Of a DNA stretch of 64,000 nucleotides, positions 28,057 to 37,909 are shown piece by piece. Where the stretch lies: NCBI RefSeq assembly GCF_001056295.1, contig NZ_JVMD01000033.1, positions 105,156 to 169,155 of the forward strand, written 5' to 3'. Under the pieces are notes generated by a model. It saw only the letters and a list, made by a program, of their open reading frames with translations, was not told the DNA's origin and searched no databases. The position numbers and the translations under genes were made by a program. Source of the stretch: Corynebacterium halotolerans (GTDB taxonomy: Bacteria; Actinomycetota; Actinomycetes; Mycobacteriales; Mycobacteriaceae). Every line of letters starts with the position of its first letter. The first letter of the stretch is position 1.

Positions 28057-29187
28057 ATGATCCCTTCCCCATCCCCCGCGGCGCGCACCGGATTCCGGCG
28101 CGGCCTGGGGGCCGCCGCGGCGGCGCTGCTGGCCCTGCCCCTGCTCGCCGGCGGCGCGGCGGCGCAACCTTCCGTCACGGGTTCCTCCCCCGCGACGGGA
28201 TCCTCCGACGTGGGCCTCGGCCCCGAGGGCATCGGGCTGGGCCAGGTCCAGTCACCCGTCATGCCGGCCCCCGAGGGCACGATCCGCGCCGATTTCTCGG
28301 TGCCCGGACCCCACGAAGTCGCCGCGACCCGCGAAGTGCAATCCTGCGATGACCTGGTGTATTCGCTGTACAACACCCTGTTGACCCACGCGTTCGACGT
28401 CAAGGAGCTGCCGTCGTGCTACGACGTCGTGCCCACCGGCGGCCGCAGCCCCGTGGGCGTCGAGTACTACTACCCGGCCGGTTTGGCGGAGGGGACGATG
28501 GAATCCGCTCCCCTGATCGTGCTGTCGCCCGGCATCGCCACCAACCCGGGGATGCTCGACCGGCAGGCGCGGCTCTACGCCGGCCACGGGTACGTGGTGG
28601 CGCTGGGCTATTCCTTCCTCAACTGGTTCGGCTACCAGGTGGAGCTGGCCGCCAAGGGCGCCGTGGACCAGTCGCTGGCCCCGGAGTCGCCGCTGCACGG
28701 CAAGATCGACTTCTCGCGCACCATCCTCGCGGGCCATTCGGCCGGCGGCGGTTCGGTGGCGCGCATGGGGTCGCTGCTGGACGGGGCGATCAACGGCTAC
28801 CGCGACGTCGGATTCCGCACCGCGGGCTTCGTCGATCTGATGGGCGGGCCCGCCGACGGGGGCGCGACGTCGCCGCCTCCGTCGGTGCCCGCGCTGTTCG
28901 TCGTCGCGGAGCACGAATCGCTCGTCCCCTGGCCCGCCACTCGGCGGTCCTACGACCGCCATGCGGGCCCCGCGTGGTGGACGGTGGTCGCCGGAACCAC
29001 GCACGGTTCCTACCTCGACGACCCGAAGTACAACGCCATCGGCGCCCTGGTCCTGTCGTTCGCCGAGTACGTCACGGGCAACGGTTCGCAGTCGGGCACC
29101 CCGGACCCCGCCGCCGTCTTCGAGGGCGACGGCTACCGCCTCGCATCGGATCCGGAGCTCAAACTCACCGAGCGCAAGGGCCTCTGA
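28057..29187 (+). CDS. Secreted alpha/beta hydrolase
   Basis: A 376-residue exported protein. The signal peptide (residues 1 to about 37) ends in AGGAAA before QPS. The mature part has an alpha/beta hydrolase fold with nucleophile elbow GHSAGG (Ser about residue 230), a strand-loop LFVVAEHES carrying the likely acid, and His in TTHGSY. The arrangement resembles chlorophyllase/PETase-like and dienelactone-hydrolase-like lipases; substrate unknown. A four-Cys pattern near residues 98 and 127 may form a disulfide. The start at 28057 has GAAAGAGAG upstream; the upstream extension of the frame is repeat sequence. Confidence 0.8.
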   Translation: MIPSPSPAARTGFRRGLGAAAAALLALPLLAGGAAAQPSVTGSSPATGSSDVGLGPEGIGLGQVQSPVMPAPEGTIRADFSVPGPHEVAATREVQSCDDLVYSLYNTLLTHAFDVKELPSCYDVVPTGGRSPVGVEYYYPAGLAEGTMESAPLIVLSPGIATNPGMLDRQARLYAGHGYVVALGYSFLNWFGYQVELAAKGAVDQSLAPESPLHGKIDFSRTILAGHSAGGGSVARMGSLLDGAINGYRDVGFRTAGFVDLMGGPADGGATSPPPSVPALFVVAEHESLVPWPATRRSYDRHAGPAWWTVVAGTTHGSYLDDPKYNAIGALVLSFAEYVTGNGSQSGTPDPAAVFEGDGYRLASDPELKLTERKGL

Positions 29188-29304
29188 CGCCGGGCCCGCG
29201 CAACGCGGGCGTCGTCACGGCGGCGCCCCCGCGTCGTCGTCGCAACGGCGACGGTGACGGCGACGCGCGGGCGGCGGGCTCCCTCAGGCGGTGGTACCGC
29301 GCGG

Positions 29305-29670
29305 TTAAAACGCCATCGCCTGGGCGCGGCGGATGACCTCGCGCGCCAGATGCCCGTGCAGCCCGTCGATGGGCCGGCCGGGCAGGGAGTCATCCTCGGC
29401 CCACAGCCAGGTCAGCGCCTCCTCGGGCCGGTAACCGCCGTCGGAGAGCACCGCCAGGGCGCCGGAGACGAACTTGTTCACGCCGTCGTCGTCGAGGAAC
29501 AGCGCCGGCACCTGCGGCACGCCGCGACGGTCGACCGCGACGAGCTTGCCCTCCTGCAGCAGCGCGTGGACGCGGGTCACCGGCACGCCGAGGCGGTCGG
29601 CGACGTCGGGGACCACCAGCGTTTCTTCGTCGGCGGGCAGGACATCGGGGCACGTGGGGATCTTTCTCAC
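29305..29670 (-). CDS. Rv2175c family DNA-binding protein
   Basis: A 121-residue protein of the Rv2175c family. A small N-terminal winged-HTH (about residues 16-55: VPDVADRLGVPVTRVHALLQEGKLVAV) is followed by a helical C-terminal domain with PRP-like PGRPIDGLHGHLAREVIRRAQAMAF. In M. tuberculosis this protein binds DNA and is phosphorylated by PknL, encoded divergently, exactly as here. The start is GTG at 29670. It is the probable partner and substrate of the neighbouring kinase. Confidence 0.88.
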   Translation of the reverse strand: MRKIPTCPDVLPADEETLVVPDVADRLGVPVTRVHALLQEGKLVAVDRRGVPQVPALFLDDDGVNKFVSGALAVLSDGGYRPEEALTWLWAEDDSLPGRPIDGLHGHLAREVIRRAQAMAF

Positions 29671-29710
29671 GCCGTCACCATACCGCGATCCGCACCCGCC
29701 CCCGACCGCG

Positions 29711-29741
29711 TTGGCACCGGTGCCCGGCGGTCGGTCATACT
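29711..29741 (+). promoter_or_regulatory. Possible pknL promoter
   Basis: TTGGCA (29711-29716) and CATACT (29736-29741) resemble -35 and -10 boxes, but the 19-bp spacer is long. An AACGGAGGG ribosome binding site follows before the ATG at 29772. Positional evidence only. Confidence 0.35.
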
Positions 29742-29771
29742 GGTGGGCGGCAACGGAGGGAGAACAGGCTG

Positions 29772-32219
29772 ATGGCTGAAGTGAGCGAGGGCGACATCCT
29801 CGACGGCCGGTACCGCATCGGTCCGCTCATCGCGCGCGGAGGCATGAGCTCCGTCCATCGCGCGACGGACCTGCGGCTGGGCCGCGACGTCGCGGCGAAG
29901 GTGATGGACCCCCGCTTCGTCCACGACGAATCCTTCCGCGTCCGCTTCGAGCGCGAGGCCCGCGCGGTGGCGCGCATGGCGGACGAATCCCTGGTCAACG
30001 TCTACGACCAGGGCCACGACGACGCCGGGCACGTGTTCCTGATCATGGAGCTCGTCGACGGCGGCACGCTGCGCGAGCTTCTGCGCGAGCGCGGCCCCAT
30101 GCCACCGCACGCGGCGGCGGCGGTGCTCGGCCCGGTGCTCCGCGCGCTGTCGCTGGCGCACGACCGGGCGATGGTGCACCGCGACATCAAGCCGGAGAAC
30201 GTGCTCATCTCCGATTCCGGCAAGGTGAAGCTGGCCGACTTCGGTCTGGTTCGCGCCGCGGCGGATTCGAAGGTCACGTCCAATTCGGTGATCGTGGGCA
30301 CGGTCGGCTACCTCTCCCCCGAGCAGGTCACCGGCGCGGAGATGACCCCGGCGTCGGACGTGTATTCCACGGGCATCCTGCTCTACGAGCTGTTGACGGG
30401 GTCGACGCCGTTCACGGGCGACACGTCGCTGGCGGTGGCGCTGCAGCGGCTGAACAAGGACGTCCCCCCTCCCTCGGAGGCCATCGACGGCGTGCCGCCG
30501 GAGTTCGACGACCTGGTCGCCCGCGCCTGCGCCCGCGCCCCGGAGGATCGTTTCGCGTCGGCGGCGGAGTTCGCCGCGGAGCTCGACGACATCGTCGACG
30601 AGCTGGGGCTGCCCCCGTTCCGCGTGCCGGCCCCGGTCGATTCGGCGGCGCACCGCGCCTCCCGGACGCGCGACGATCTTTCGGCCCCGGATCCGGAGGA
30701 CGTGCGGGGAACGGAGCTTTTCGACGGCCCGCCGGCACCCGGCCTGTTCGGCCCCCATGGCCGCGACGGGATGAACGAAACCCGCCACGACGTTCCCGCC
30801 GCGCCCCTGCCGGCCCCGGGGACCTTCGCGTCGCCGGATTCCGGCGACGGTTACGCCGACCGGTACGGCGACGGTTACGCCGACCGGTACGGCGACGCTT
30901 ACGACGACTCCTACGGCGACGAGGACTTCGCGCGCCGGCCCGACGGCACGGCCGTGCTGCCCGGCGCGGCATCCGGTGCCGCCGCCGGCGCGGTCCCGGG
31001 CATGCCCACGGGAATGCCCGGCCAGGCGCCGTACCACGGCAACGCCCCCGCACCGCGCCATGCGGCGCCCGACGACGGAGACCACGGGCACGACCGACGT
31101 GGCGGGGCGCCGGGACGTCGTCACGTAAAGGCCCGCGAAGGACGCCAGCGCACCCGCACGGGCTGCGCCATCTGGCTGATCATCGCGCTCATCGCGACGC
31201 TGGGCATGGGCCTGGGCGCATGGTGGCTCGGCTCCGGGCGCTACGGCGAGGTGCCGTCGATCTCGGGGATGACCGAGCAGCAGGCGTCCGCCGCCGTCAG
31301 CGAAGCCGGGTTCGAGCCGATTTCGCAGCAGCGGTACCACGACGCCGTACCCCAGTCGCAGGTCATCGGCACCGAACCCATCGCCGGGGCGCGGGCCGTC
31401 AAAGGAGCCCCGGTGACCGTCCTGGTCAGCATGGGCCGCCCCACCGTGCCCGCGCTGCCCGCGGACCGCTCCCCCAAGCGTTACTCGGCGCTGCTGGCCG
31501 AACGCACCCTCGTCGAGGAAGCCGGCGAGCCGATGTACTCCGATTCCGTGCCCGAGGGCGACATCCTCATGACGCAACCCGCAGCGGGGCAGACCGTCGC
31601 CACCGGCTCGACCGTCACCGTGCACAGGTCGAAGGGGCAGGCCCCGGTGAAGGTCCCCGACGTCATCGGGCTCTCCCTGGACGACGCTCGCAAGGTCATC
31701 GAGGACGCCGGCCTGAAGGTCTCCGACGTCACGGACGAATACTCCGCGACCCGCGACCCGAAATCCGTGCTGTCGGTGACCCCCGAACCGGGCACCGGGC
31801 TGGCCCGCGGCTCCGACGTCACCCTGGCCGTGAACAACGGCATCGAGGTGCCCGACGTCGAGGGGCTGCCGCTGGACGAGGCCCGCAGGAAACTCACCGA
31901 GGCCGGGCTGGTCGTCCGCAACGTCACCAAGTCGGAATCCTCGCCGCGCAGGGCGGGCCAGGTCGACTCCACGACGCCGCAGGCCGGCACCGTCGTCGAC
32001 CCCGCCGACTCCGCGGTGGACATCGTGGTCTCCGACCGCGTGGAAGTGCCCAACGTCCTCGGCTCGAAGATCGGCGACGCACGCAAAACGCTCCGGGAAT
32101 CCGGCCTGCGACTGAAGATCAGCGGCGACGCCACCGACGACGACCGCATCTACAGCCAGTCGCCGCGCTCGGGCAGCGACGCCAAGCGCGGCGACGTGGT
32201 CACCGTCCGCGGGTTCTAG
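29772..32219 (+). CDS. pknL: Serine/threonine protein kinase PknL with five PASTA repeats
   Basis: An 815-residue membrane kinase. The cytoplasmic kinase domain spans about residues 14-280, with ATP-site Lys43, HRDIKPEN (catalytic Asp138) and DFG (Asp156). A disordered juxtamembrane linker of about 180 residues includes tandem GDGYADRY units. One membrane helix lies at about 463-485. Five PASTA repeats to the C-terminus (boundaries near 488, 555, 622, 690 and 755) should sense muropeptides or lipid II. M. tuberculosis PknL lacks PASTA repeats; corynebacterial PknL has them. It lies between dcw and envelope genes and divergent from its likely substrate, the Rv2175c-like protein. Confidence 0.93.
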   Translation: MAEVSEGDILDGRYRIGPLIARGGMSSVHRATDLRLGRDVAAKVMDPRFVHDESFRVRFEREARAVARMADESLVNVYDQGHDDAGHVFLIMELVDGGTLRELLRERGPMPPHAAAAVLGPVLRALSLAHDRAMVHRDIKPENVLISDSGKVKLADFGLVRAAADSKVTSNSVIVGTVGYLSPEQVTGAEMTPASDVYSTGILLYELLTGSTPFTGDTSLAVALQRLNKDVPPPSEAIDGVPPEFDDLVARACARAPEDRFASAAEFAAELDDIVDELGLPPFRVPAPVDSAAHRASRTRDDLSAPDPEDVRGTELFDGPPAPGLFGPHGRDGMNETRHDVPAAPLPAPGTFASPDSGDGYADRYGDGYADRYGDAYDDSYGDEDFARRPDGTAVLPGAASGAAAGAVPGMPTGMPGQAPYHGNAPAPRHAAPDDGDHGHDRRGGAPGRRHVKAREGRQRTRTGCAIWLIIALIATLGMGLGAWWLGSGRYGEVPSISGMTEQQASAAVSEAGFEPISQQRYHDAVPQSQVIGTEPIAGARAVKGAPVTVLVSMGRPTVPALPADRSPKRYSALLAERTLVEEAGEPMYSDSVPEGDILMTQPAAGQTVATGSTVTVHRSKGQAPVKVPDVIGLSLDDARKVIEDAGLKVSDVTDEYSATRDPKSVLSVTPEPGTGLARGSDVTLAVNNGIEVPDVEGLPLDEARRKLTEAGLVVRNVTKSESSPRRAGQVDSTTPQAGTVVDPADSAVDIVVSDRVEVPNVLGSKIGDARKTLRESGLRLKISGDATDDDRIYSQSPRSGSDAKRGDVVTVRGF
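30843..30890 (+). repeat. 24-bp tandem repeat inside pknL
   Basis: Two perfect copies of GGCGACGGTTACGCCGACCG plus GTAC encode the octapeptide GDGYADRY in the kinase linker. A degenerate third copy (GDAYDDSY) follows. The Tyr-rich repeat may vary in copy number between strains. Confidence 0.85.
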
Positions 32220-32241
32220 CGGGCGCCGCGCCGGCTCCCGG

Positions 32242-33033
32242 TCAGCGCTCGAGCGGAATCTCCACCAGGGCCCGCGTCGGCGCCGTGGAGCCGCCGGTGG
32301 GCTCGACGGAGATCATCAGGCTGTCGGCGGCGTCCACGCCGTCGATCTTCACCGTCATGTCATCCGTGACGTCCTCGGGGCCCATCACGCCGACAGAACG
32401 GCTCGAGCCCCGCGCGACCAGCCACATCTGGTACGCCGTACCGGCTTCGGGGGCGGGAACGCCCGTCAAACGGACCACGGCGTCGGAGTGGCCCTCCACC
32501 CGCTCCACCGTGACCTCGCCGCCGGCGACGTCGGCCTTCTCCACCATCGTCGATGGGGCCGCTGACGGGCCGGCCACGACGGATCCGGCGTCCGCCCCAT
32601 CGGATCCGCGGTCGGACATCGACAGCCATGCGATGCCGCCACCGATGGCGACGACCACCGCCGCAGCCGTGGCCAGGCCCCACGACCATATGCGCCCGCG
32701 ATCCGCCGCACCCGCGCCCGCCGGACCGCGTCGGCCCGAACCAATGGGGGTCACGGCGGCGGGTTCCGCCGCGGGCGGCCGCTCCGCCACCGCATCCAGG
32801 ACCGATCCGCGCAGCTCCGGGGGTGGTTCGGCTGCGGCGGACGCGGCCAAATCCGCCGCGTCACGGCGGTAGCGTTCCACGCGGTCGTCGAAAAGCGGAT
32901 CGCGCTCGCGGAGTTCCCGGACCACGTGCTCGTCTTCCGGGTCGACCGCATCGACCGCGACGAGCGCGGCCCACAAATCCGAATCGGAGGCGCCGCCGCC
33001 GGCGGGCCCGTCGCCGATGTCGTAGCCGGTCAT
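32242..33033 (-). CDS. rskA: Anti-sigma-K factor RskA-like
   Basis: A 263-residue bitopic anti-sigma factor. The cytoplasmic N-terminal domain (about residues 1-100) contains an LWAALVAVDAVDPEDE start typical of RskA. The membrane helix is about 117-137. The extracytoplasmic RskA domain (about 150-263) has YQMWLVARG and SVEPTGGSTAPT motifs near its end. Such factors release their sigma factor by stepwise proteolysis. The start overlaps the sigK stop (ATGA), so the pair is translationally coupled. Confidence 0.9.
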   Translation of the reverse strand: MTGYDIGDGPAGGGASDSDLWAALVAVDAVDPEDEHVVRELRERDPLFDDRVERYRRDAADLAASAAAEPPPELRGSVLDAVAERPPAAEPAAVTPIGSGRRGPAGAGAADRGRIWSWGLATAAAVVVAIGGGIAWLSMSDRGSDGADAGSVVAGPSAAPSTMVEKADVAGGEVTVERVEGHSDAVVRLTGVPAPEAGTAYQMWLVARGSSRSVGVMGPEDVTDDMTVKIDGVDAADSLMISVEPTGGSTAPTRALVEIPLER

Positions 33034-33611
33034 TGGTCCAGGCACCTCCTCAGTGCGATCAAACCATCCCTGATCCGCGACTTCACCGCCGACAATCCGG
33101 CATCGAGCATCCGCGCGATCTCCTTCTGCGTCATCCCGCCGAAATAGGCCAGATCCAGCGCCTGCCGCTGCAACTCGGACAGCGTGCCCAGGCATTCGGC
33201 GACTTCCCGGCGCTCGTCGTCGGCGAGGACCTCCTCGTCCGCGCCGCCACCCGCCCGACCCGCGGCATCGCGGTCGGCTGCGGCATCGTCCCGCCTGCGG
33301 CCCGCCTCGATGCTGCGCACCGCATCGACGGCCCGGCGGTGCGCGATGGCCAGGACCCAACCGGCCACCGAACCCCGGTCCGCGTCGAACGTCGCGGCGG
33401 AATCCCAGATGGCCAGCCACGCTTCCTGCGCAACGTCCTCGGCGATCTTCGGGTCCACCGCGATGCGCAGGGACATCCCGTACACGCGCGCGCCGAACCG
33501 ATCGTAGAGCTCCGCGAACGCCGCACGATCACCCGCGGCGACCCTGCCGATCAATTCACCTTCGGCAATGACGCGAAGCGGCCGCGGTTCGGGCGAAACC
33601 GGTGGGGGCAC
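33030..33611 (-). CDS. sigK: ECF RNA polymerase sigma factor SigK-like
   Basis: A 193-residue ECF sigma factor. Region 2 runs from about residue 24 to 95 (FAELYDRFGARVYGM, DVAQEAWLAIWD). Region 4 spans about 135-190 (LSELQRQALDLAYFGGMTQKEIARML...SAVKSRIRDG). A Gly/Asp/Ala linker with no predicted fold joins them. The start is GTG at 33611, with GGGAGGG upstream. The pairing with rskA and the divergent fasciclin lipoprotein gene fits SigK, which in mycobacteria controls mpt70/mpt83. In M. tuberculosis sigK-rskA lies elsewhere, so its position here is different. Confidence 0.88.
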   Translation of the reverse strand: MPPPVSPEPRPLRVIAEGELIGRVAAGDRAAFAELYDRFGARVYGMSLRIAVDPKIAEDVAQEAWLAIWDSAATFDADRGSVAGWVLAIAHRRAVDAVRSIEAGRRRDDAAADRDAAGRAGGGADEEVLADDERREVAECLGTLSELQRQALDLAYFGGMTQKEIARMLDAGLSAVKSRIRDGLIALRRCLDQ

Positions 33612-33704
33612 GTGCCCTCCCTTCTTGGCCGGGCACTCGCGGACCCGGGGCGGGGCGACGCGGGTGCGATCCAGTCACCCCCGACAGTAGTGCGGGACGC
33701 TTCC

Positions 33705-33720
33705 CCGGAAAAAATTCCGG
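33705..33720. promoter_or_regulatory. Perfect palindrome between sigK and the fasciclin gene
   Basis: CCGGAA-AAAA-TTCCGG is a 6-bp inverted repeat with a 4-base centre in the divergent gap, ending eight bases before the proposed SigK-type -35. It may be an operator for one of the two promoters. The 291-base gap holds no gene. Confidence 0.45.
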
Positions 33721-33727
33721 CCCAAAC

Positions 33728-33754
33728 CCATCCCCGGTCCCTTCGGCTCCGAAC
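33728..33754 (+). promoter_or_regulatory. Candidate SigK-type promoter for the fasciclin gene
   Basis: CCATCC (33728-33733) and CCGAAC (33749-33754), separated by 15 bp, resemble the mycobacterial SigK promoter pattern (CCATCC near -35, CGAAT-like near -10). It points towards the fasciclin gene, with a leader of about 145 bases. No similar pattern faces sigK. The consensus is from memory, not a search. Confidence 0.5.
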
Positions 33755-33902
33755 ACACCGTGACGGCCGGCAATCGCGGAACGCGGATTGCAGGACCGAC
33801 AAGGGTTTTCGCCGCTCCGCCCCCACCGGCGAGCCGACGGAAACCGCGCCCCCATCCACGCGGGGCCCGCGCACGGGCCCCTCCATCCGTAAAGGACACG
33901 AC

Positions 33903-34565
33903 ATGCGCACCACGAACCGACGCACCGCCGGCGCCGCCGCGATGCTCGCCGTCTCCGCCCTCGCCCTCGTCGCGTGCGGCGACGAAGCCGCCGACACCGA
34001 CGCCCCCGCACCGTCGACCGCCTCGTCCACGGCGGAAAGCACCGCCACCGAAACCTCGGCCGCGGGCGACGGCGCCCCGGCCGGGCCGGGTTGCCGGGCC
34101 TATGCCGAGGCCCACCCGGATGGCCCGGCGTCGCTGGAGACGATCTCCGGCCAGAACATCGTCGACGCCATCCCGAACATCCCGGAACTGGCCACCCTCA
34201 CCTCCGCGCTGACCGGCGGCCTGAACCCCGACGTCAACCTCGTGGCGACGCTGAAGGACGGCGAATGGACCATCTTCGCGCCGACCGAGGACGCCTTCGC
34301 CAAGGTCGACGCGGACACCCTGGAAGCCCTGAAGACCGACGCCGACCTGCTGACCGGCGTGCTCACCTACCACGTCGTCGATGGCCGGGCGGGCCTCGAC
34401 GCCGTGAAGGGCTCGCACACCACCGTGCAGGGAGCGGAACTGAAGGTGACCGGGGACGGCGACATGATGAAGGTCAACGACGCCTCCATCGCCTGCGGCG
34501 GCATCAAGACGGGCAACGCGACCGTCTACCTGATCGACTCCGTCCTCCTGCCCCCGACGCAGTAG
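33903..34565 (+). CDS. Fasciclin-domain lipoprotein (MPT83/MPT70-like)
   Basis: A 220-residue surface lipoprotein. The signal peptide has lipobox LVAC with the lipidated Cys at about residue 25. A Thr/Ser/Ala-rich linker (about 30-65) and one fasciclin (FAS1) domain (about 78-218) follow. FAS1 motifs TIFAPTEDAFAKV and LTGVLTYHVVDG are clear, and two Cys (about 64 and 199) could pair as in MPB70. The start has AAAGGA upstream. It is divergent from sigK/rskA, matching the known SigK control of this family in mycobacteria. Role: cell-surface adhesion or host contact, inferred. Confidence 0.88.
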   Translation: MRTTNRRTAGAAAMLAVSALALVACGDEAADTDAPAPSTASSTAESTATETSAAGDGAPAGPGCRAYAEAHPDGPASLETISGQNIVDAIPNIPELATLTSALTGGLNPDVNLVATLKDGEWTIFAPTEDAFAKVDADTLEALKTDADLLTGVLTYHVVDGRAGLDAVKGSHTTVQGAELKVTGDGDMMKVNDASIACGGIKTGNATVYLIDSVLLPPTQ

Positions 34566-34641
34566 GCCACGGACGACGGGCCCGATCGGATGGGCGGGGC
34601 GCCCGCTCCCGCGATGCCCCGCCCCCTCCACAACGCGACGC

Positions 34642-34669
34642 AGCCGGCTCCCTTTCCCGGGAGCCGGCT
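34642..34669. terminator. Terminator between fasciclin gene and aroG
   Basis: A 10-bp perfect stem (AGCCGGCTCC/GGAGCCGGCT) with an 8-base loop lies between the two convergent genes. There is no strong T run on either side, so it is probably bidirectional and weakly T-assisted. Confidence 0.7.
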
Positions 34670-34705
34670 TCGTCGGTGGTTGGGCCGGGCTGGCGCGCCG
34701 ATCCC

Positions 34706-36196
<1,491 letters not shown>

Positions 36197-36346
36197 TCAG
36201 GTATCGGCGGCCCCGTGTCGGCTGCCCCCGTCCGGGCGGCCATGCCCCGGCGGCCTCGTCCCGGCGTCCCCGGCCCCCGACGCACCGTGCCCGCGCCGGG
36301 GCAAGATGCTTCGCGACGGCCCGCGTTGCCTTGCGAGGGCCCGCGC

Positions 36347-36838
36347 TCAGCGGGGAGGCCGGACCTTCGAGATCGCCCGGAAACGCACCAGATTGTGCCG
36401 CGCATCGGCCAGGGCGTCGTGACGCCCGTCGTCCTGCCTGGGCAAACGCGGCTCGCCGGCCATCTCCCAGTACTGCTTGAGCTCGCGGGTGAACCGCGGG
36501 ATCCGCCGCGGCAGGCGGGTCATGTCGCCCCACAGCTGCGCCAGCACGACATGGTCGTAGGCGCCGACCCATGCCCACAGTTCGGGGTCGCCGGCGCCGG
36601 GGGCGAGCAGGAAGCGCTCGAGATCGTCGCGGATGGTCGACCGCGGCTTCCACAGCGCCGACGAAGGGTTGGGCAGCTGGCCCAGCACGTTCGCCCGCAC
36701 CCACGGGCCGGCGGCGCGGGCATCGAACTCGGAGGAGATGGCGTAGTACTCGCGCCCGTCTTCGGCGACGACACCGATGGACACCAGATCGATCGTCCGG
36801 CCGTCCTCGATGAATTCGGTGTCGTAGAAATATCGCAC
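36347..36838 (-). CDS. RNase AS-like 3'-5' exoribonuclease (Rv2179c family)
   Basis: A 163-residue DEDDh exonuclease. Exo I motif DTEF (Asp6, Glu8), Exo II Asp in WVGAYDHVVL (about residue 95), and Exo III HDALADARH near residues 139-147 are present. Rv2179c in M. tuberculosis degrades polyadenylated RNA. It is a small stand-alone exonuclease with the same aroG neighbour as in M. tuberculosis. The start is GTG at 36838. Confidence 0.87.
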   Translation of the reverse strand: MRYFYDTEFIEDGRTIDLVSIGVVAEDGREYYAISSEFDARAAGPWVRANVLGQLPNPSSALWKPRSTIRDDLERFLLAPGAGDPELWAWVGAYDHVVLAQLWGDMTRLPRRIPRFTRELKQYWEMAGEPRLPRQDDGRHDALADARHNLVRFRAISKVRPPR

Positions 36839-36886
36839 GACGGACAGGATAGCCCGTGCGCCGGGCGGTCCCGCCCGGTGGGGCGC

Positions 36887-37645
36887 CTACCCGGCCTTCT
36901 GCCCCGGCTCGATCTCCAGGCGTCCGCCGGGCTCGGTGCCCTCGGGGTAGCCGTTGCCCTTGGCCAGGGAGTCCTTCACGTCCGCGGAGTAGGCGTCGAC
37001 GTAGGTCTGCCCGGACATGGCGGCCAGCGACTTCATCAGATCATCGGTGAGCGCGCGGGCGCAGGCGTACTCGTCGCCGCGGTCGCGGTAGTCGGCGGGG
37101 TCCAGCGGGTCGCCGATGACCACGCCGACCTTCTTCGGGCGCGGCACCCAGGTGCCGATGGGGTTGACGTCGGCGGTGCCGATCATCGCCACCGGGAAGA
37201 CCTTCACTCCCGTCTGCAGCGCCACGCGAGCCAGCCCGGTCTTGCCCCGGTACAGGCGGCCGTCGGCCGAACGCGTGCCCTCGGGGTACATGCCCAGCAC
37301 GTCACCGCGATCCAGGACCTTCACGGCGGCGTCGAGCGCGTCCTGCGCCGCGTCGCCGGACTTGCGGTCGATGGGCACCTGGCCGGTGTTGGAGAAGAAG
37401 AACTTCTGGATCCGCCCGACGATGCCCGGCGTGGTGAAGTACTCCTTCTTCGCCAGGAAGGTGATCTGCCGGTCCAGCACCAGCGGGAAGAAGAACGAGT
37501 CCATGACCGCCAGGTGGTTCGACGCCATGATCGCGGAGCCCTGCTCGGGCACCTTCTCGCCGCCCTCGAAGGTGGGGCGGTTCCACACCCGCAGGAACGG
37601 GCCGATGAGCACGTACTTGAAGAACTTGTACCAGGGGTTATTCAC
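36887..37645 (-). CDS. 1-acyl-sn-glycerol-3-phosphate acyltransferase (PlsC family)
   Basis: A 252-residue membrane-associated acyltransferase. The catalytic NHLAVMD (the NHx4D motif, about residues 43-49) and the glycerophosphate-binding YPEGTRS (about 119-125) are intact. The N-terminus is hydrophobic/aromatic. It is equivalent to Rv2182c by position and builds phosphatidic acid. The start is GTG at 37645, seven bases after a TATATT -10 element, so the message is likely leaderless. It is the last host gene before the prophage. Confidence 0.9.
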   Translation of the reverse strand: MNNPWYKFFKYVLIGPFLRVWNRPTFEGGEKVPEQGSAIMASNHLAVMDSFFFPLVLDRQITFLAKKEYFTTPGIVGRIQKFFFSNTGQVPIDRKSGDAAQDALDAAVKVLDRGDVLGMYPEGTRSADGRLYRGKTGLARVALQTGVKVFPVAMIGTADVNPIGTWVPRPKKVGVVIGDPLDPADYRDRGDEYACARALTDDLMKSLAAMSGQTYVDAYSADVKDSLAKGNGYPEGTEPGGRLEIEPGQKAG

Positions 37646-37652
37646 CCGATCT

Positions 37653-37680
37653 AATATACAGGCCCTTTCACGTTTGACCA
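37653..37680 (-). promoter_or_regulatory. plsC promoter (leaderless)
   Basis: On the minus strand a TG-extended -10 TATATT (37653-37658) is preceded after 16 bp by TGGTCA (37675-37680). The -10 ends seven bases before the plsC GTG, which puts the transcription start at the start codon. The promoter therefore lies on the host side of the prophage junction. Confidence 0.6.
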
Positions 37681-37749
37681 GTTCAGGGCGCTTTTCCCAG
37701 GTGGGCCGGGTGTGCTAGATGTGCTCCGTGTGCCTGGCTATCAACTTTC

Positions 37750-37770
37750 TTGAGGGGCAATTGAGGGGCA
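37750..37770. repeat. Paired TTGAGGGGCA direct repeats near the prophage end
   Basis: TTGAGGGGCA occurs at 37750 and 37761, an 11-bp period. Short spaced direct repeats beside a prophage boundary resemble integrase arm-type sites. They lie between the plsC promoter and the phage late terminator. Confidence 0.45.
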
Positions 37771-37840
37771 GCGGCCGTTTCAGCGTCGCTTCCCGAGCCC
37801 CGCCGGGCAGTCGAAATGCAACCGCCCGAGAATGCGAAAA

Positions 37841-37882
37841 CGGCCCCAGCCGCTGCCCTCGAAGGGGTGGCGGCCGGGGCCG
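37841..37882 (-). terminator. Prophage late-operon terminator
   Basis: A GC-rich stem (CGGCCCC...GGGGCCG with inner GCCGC/GCGGC) is followed on the minus strand by TTTTCGCATTCTCGG. It closes the phage late transcript and shields the host plsC gene. Confidence 0.75.
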
Positions 37883-37909
37883 AATCGTTGCCGTGGTCAT
37901 GCTTGTGCG

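Noticed and set aside
29187..29213. Hairpin after the secreted hydrolase as a terminator
   Set aside because: GACG and CCCGCG stems exist but with a 5-base bulge and no T run on either strand, so it is not listed as a feature.
33612..33902. A SigK autoregulatory promoter facing sigK
   Set aside because: No CCATCC-like -35 was found on the minus strand in the gap; only the fasciclin-facing one is visible.
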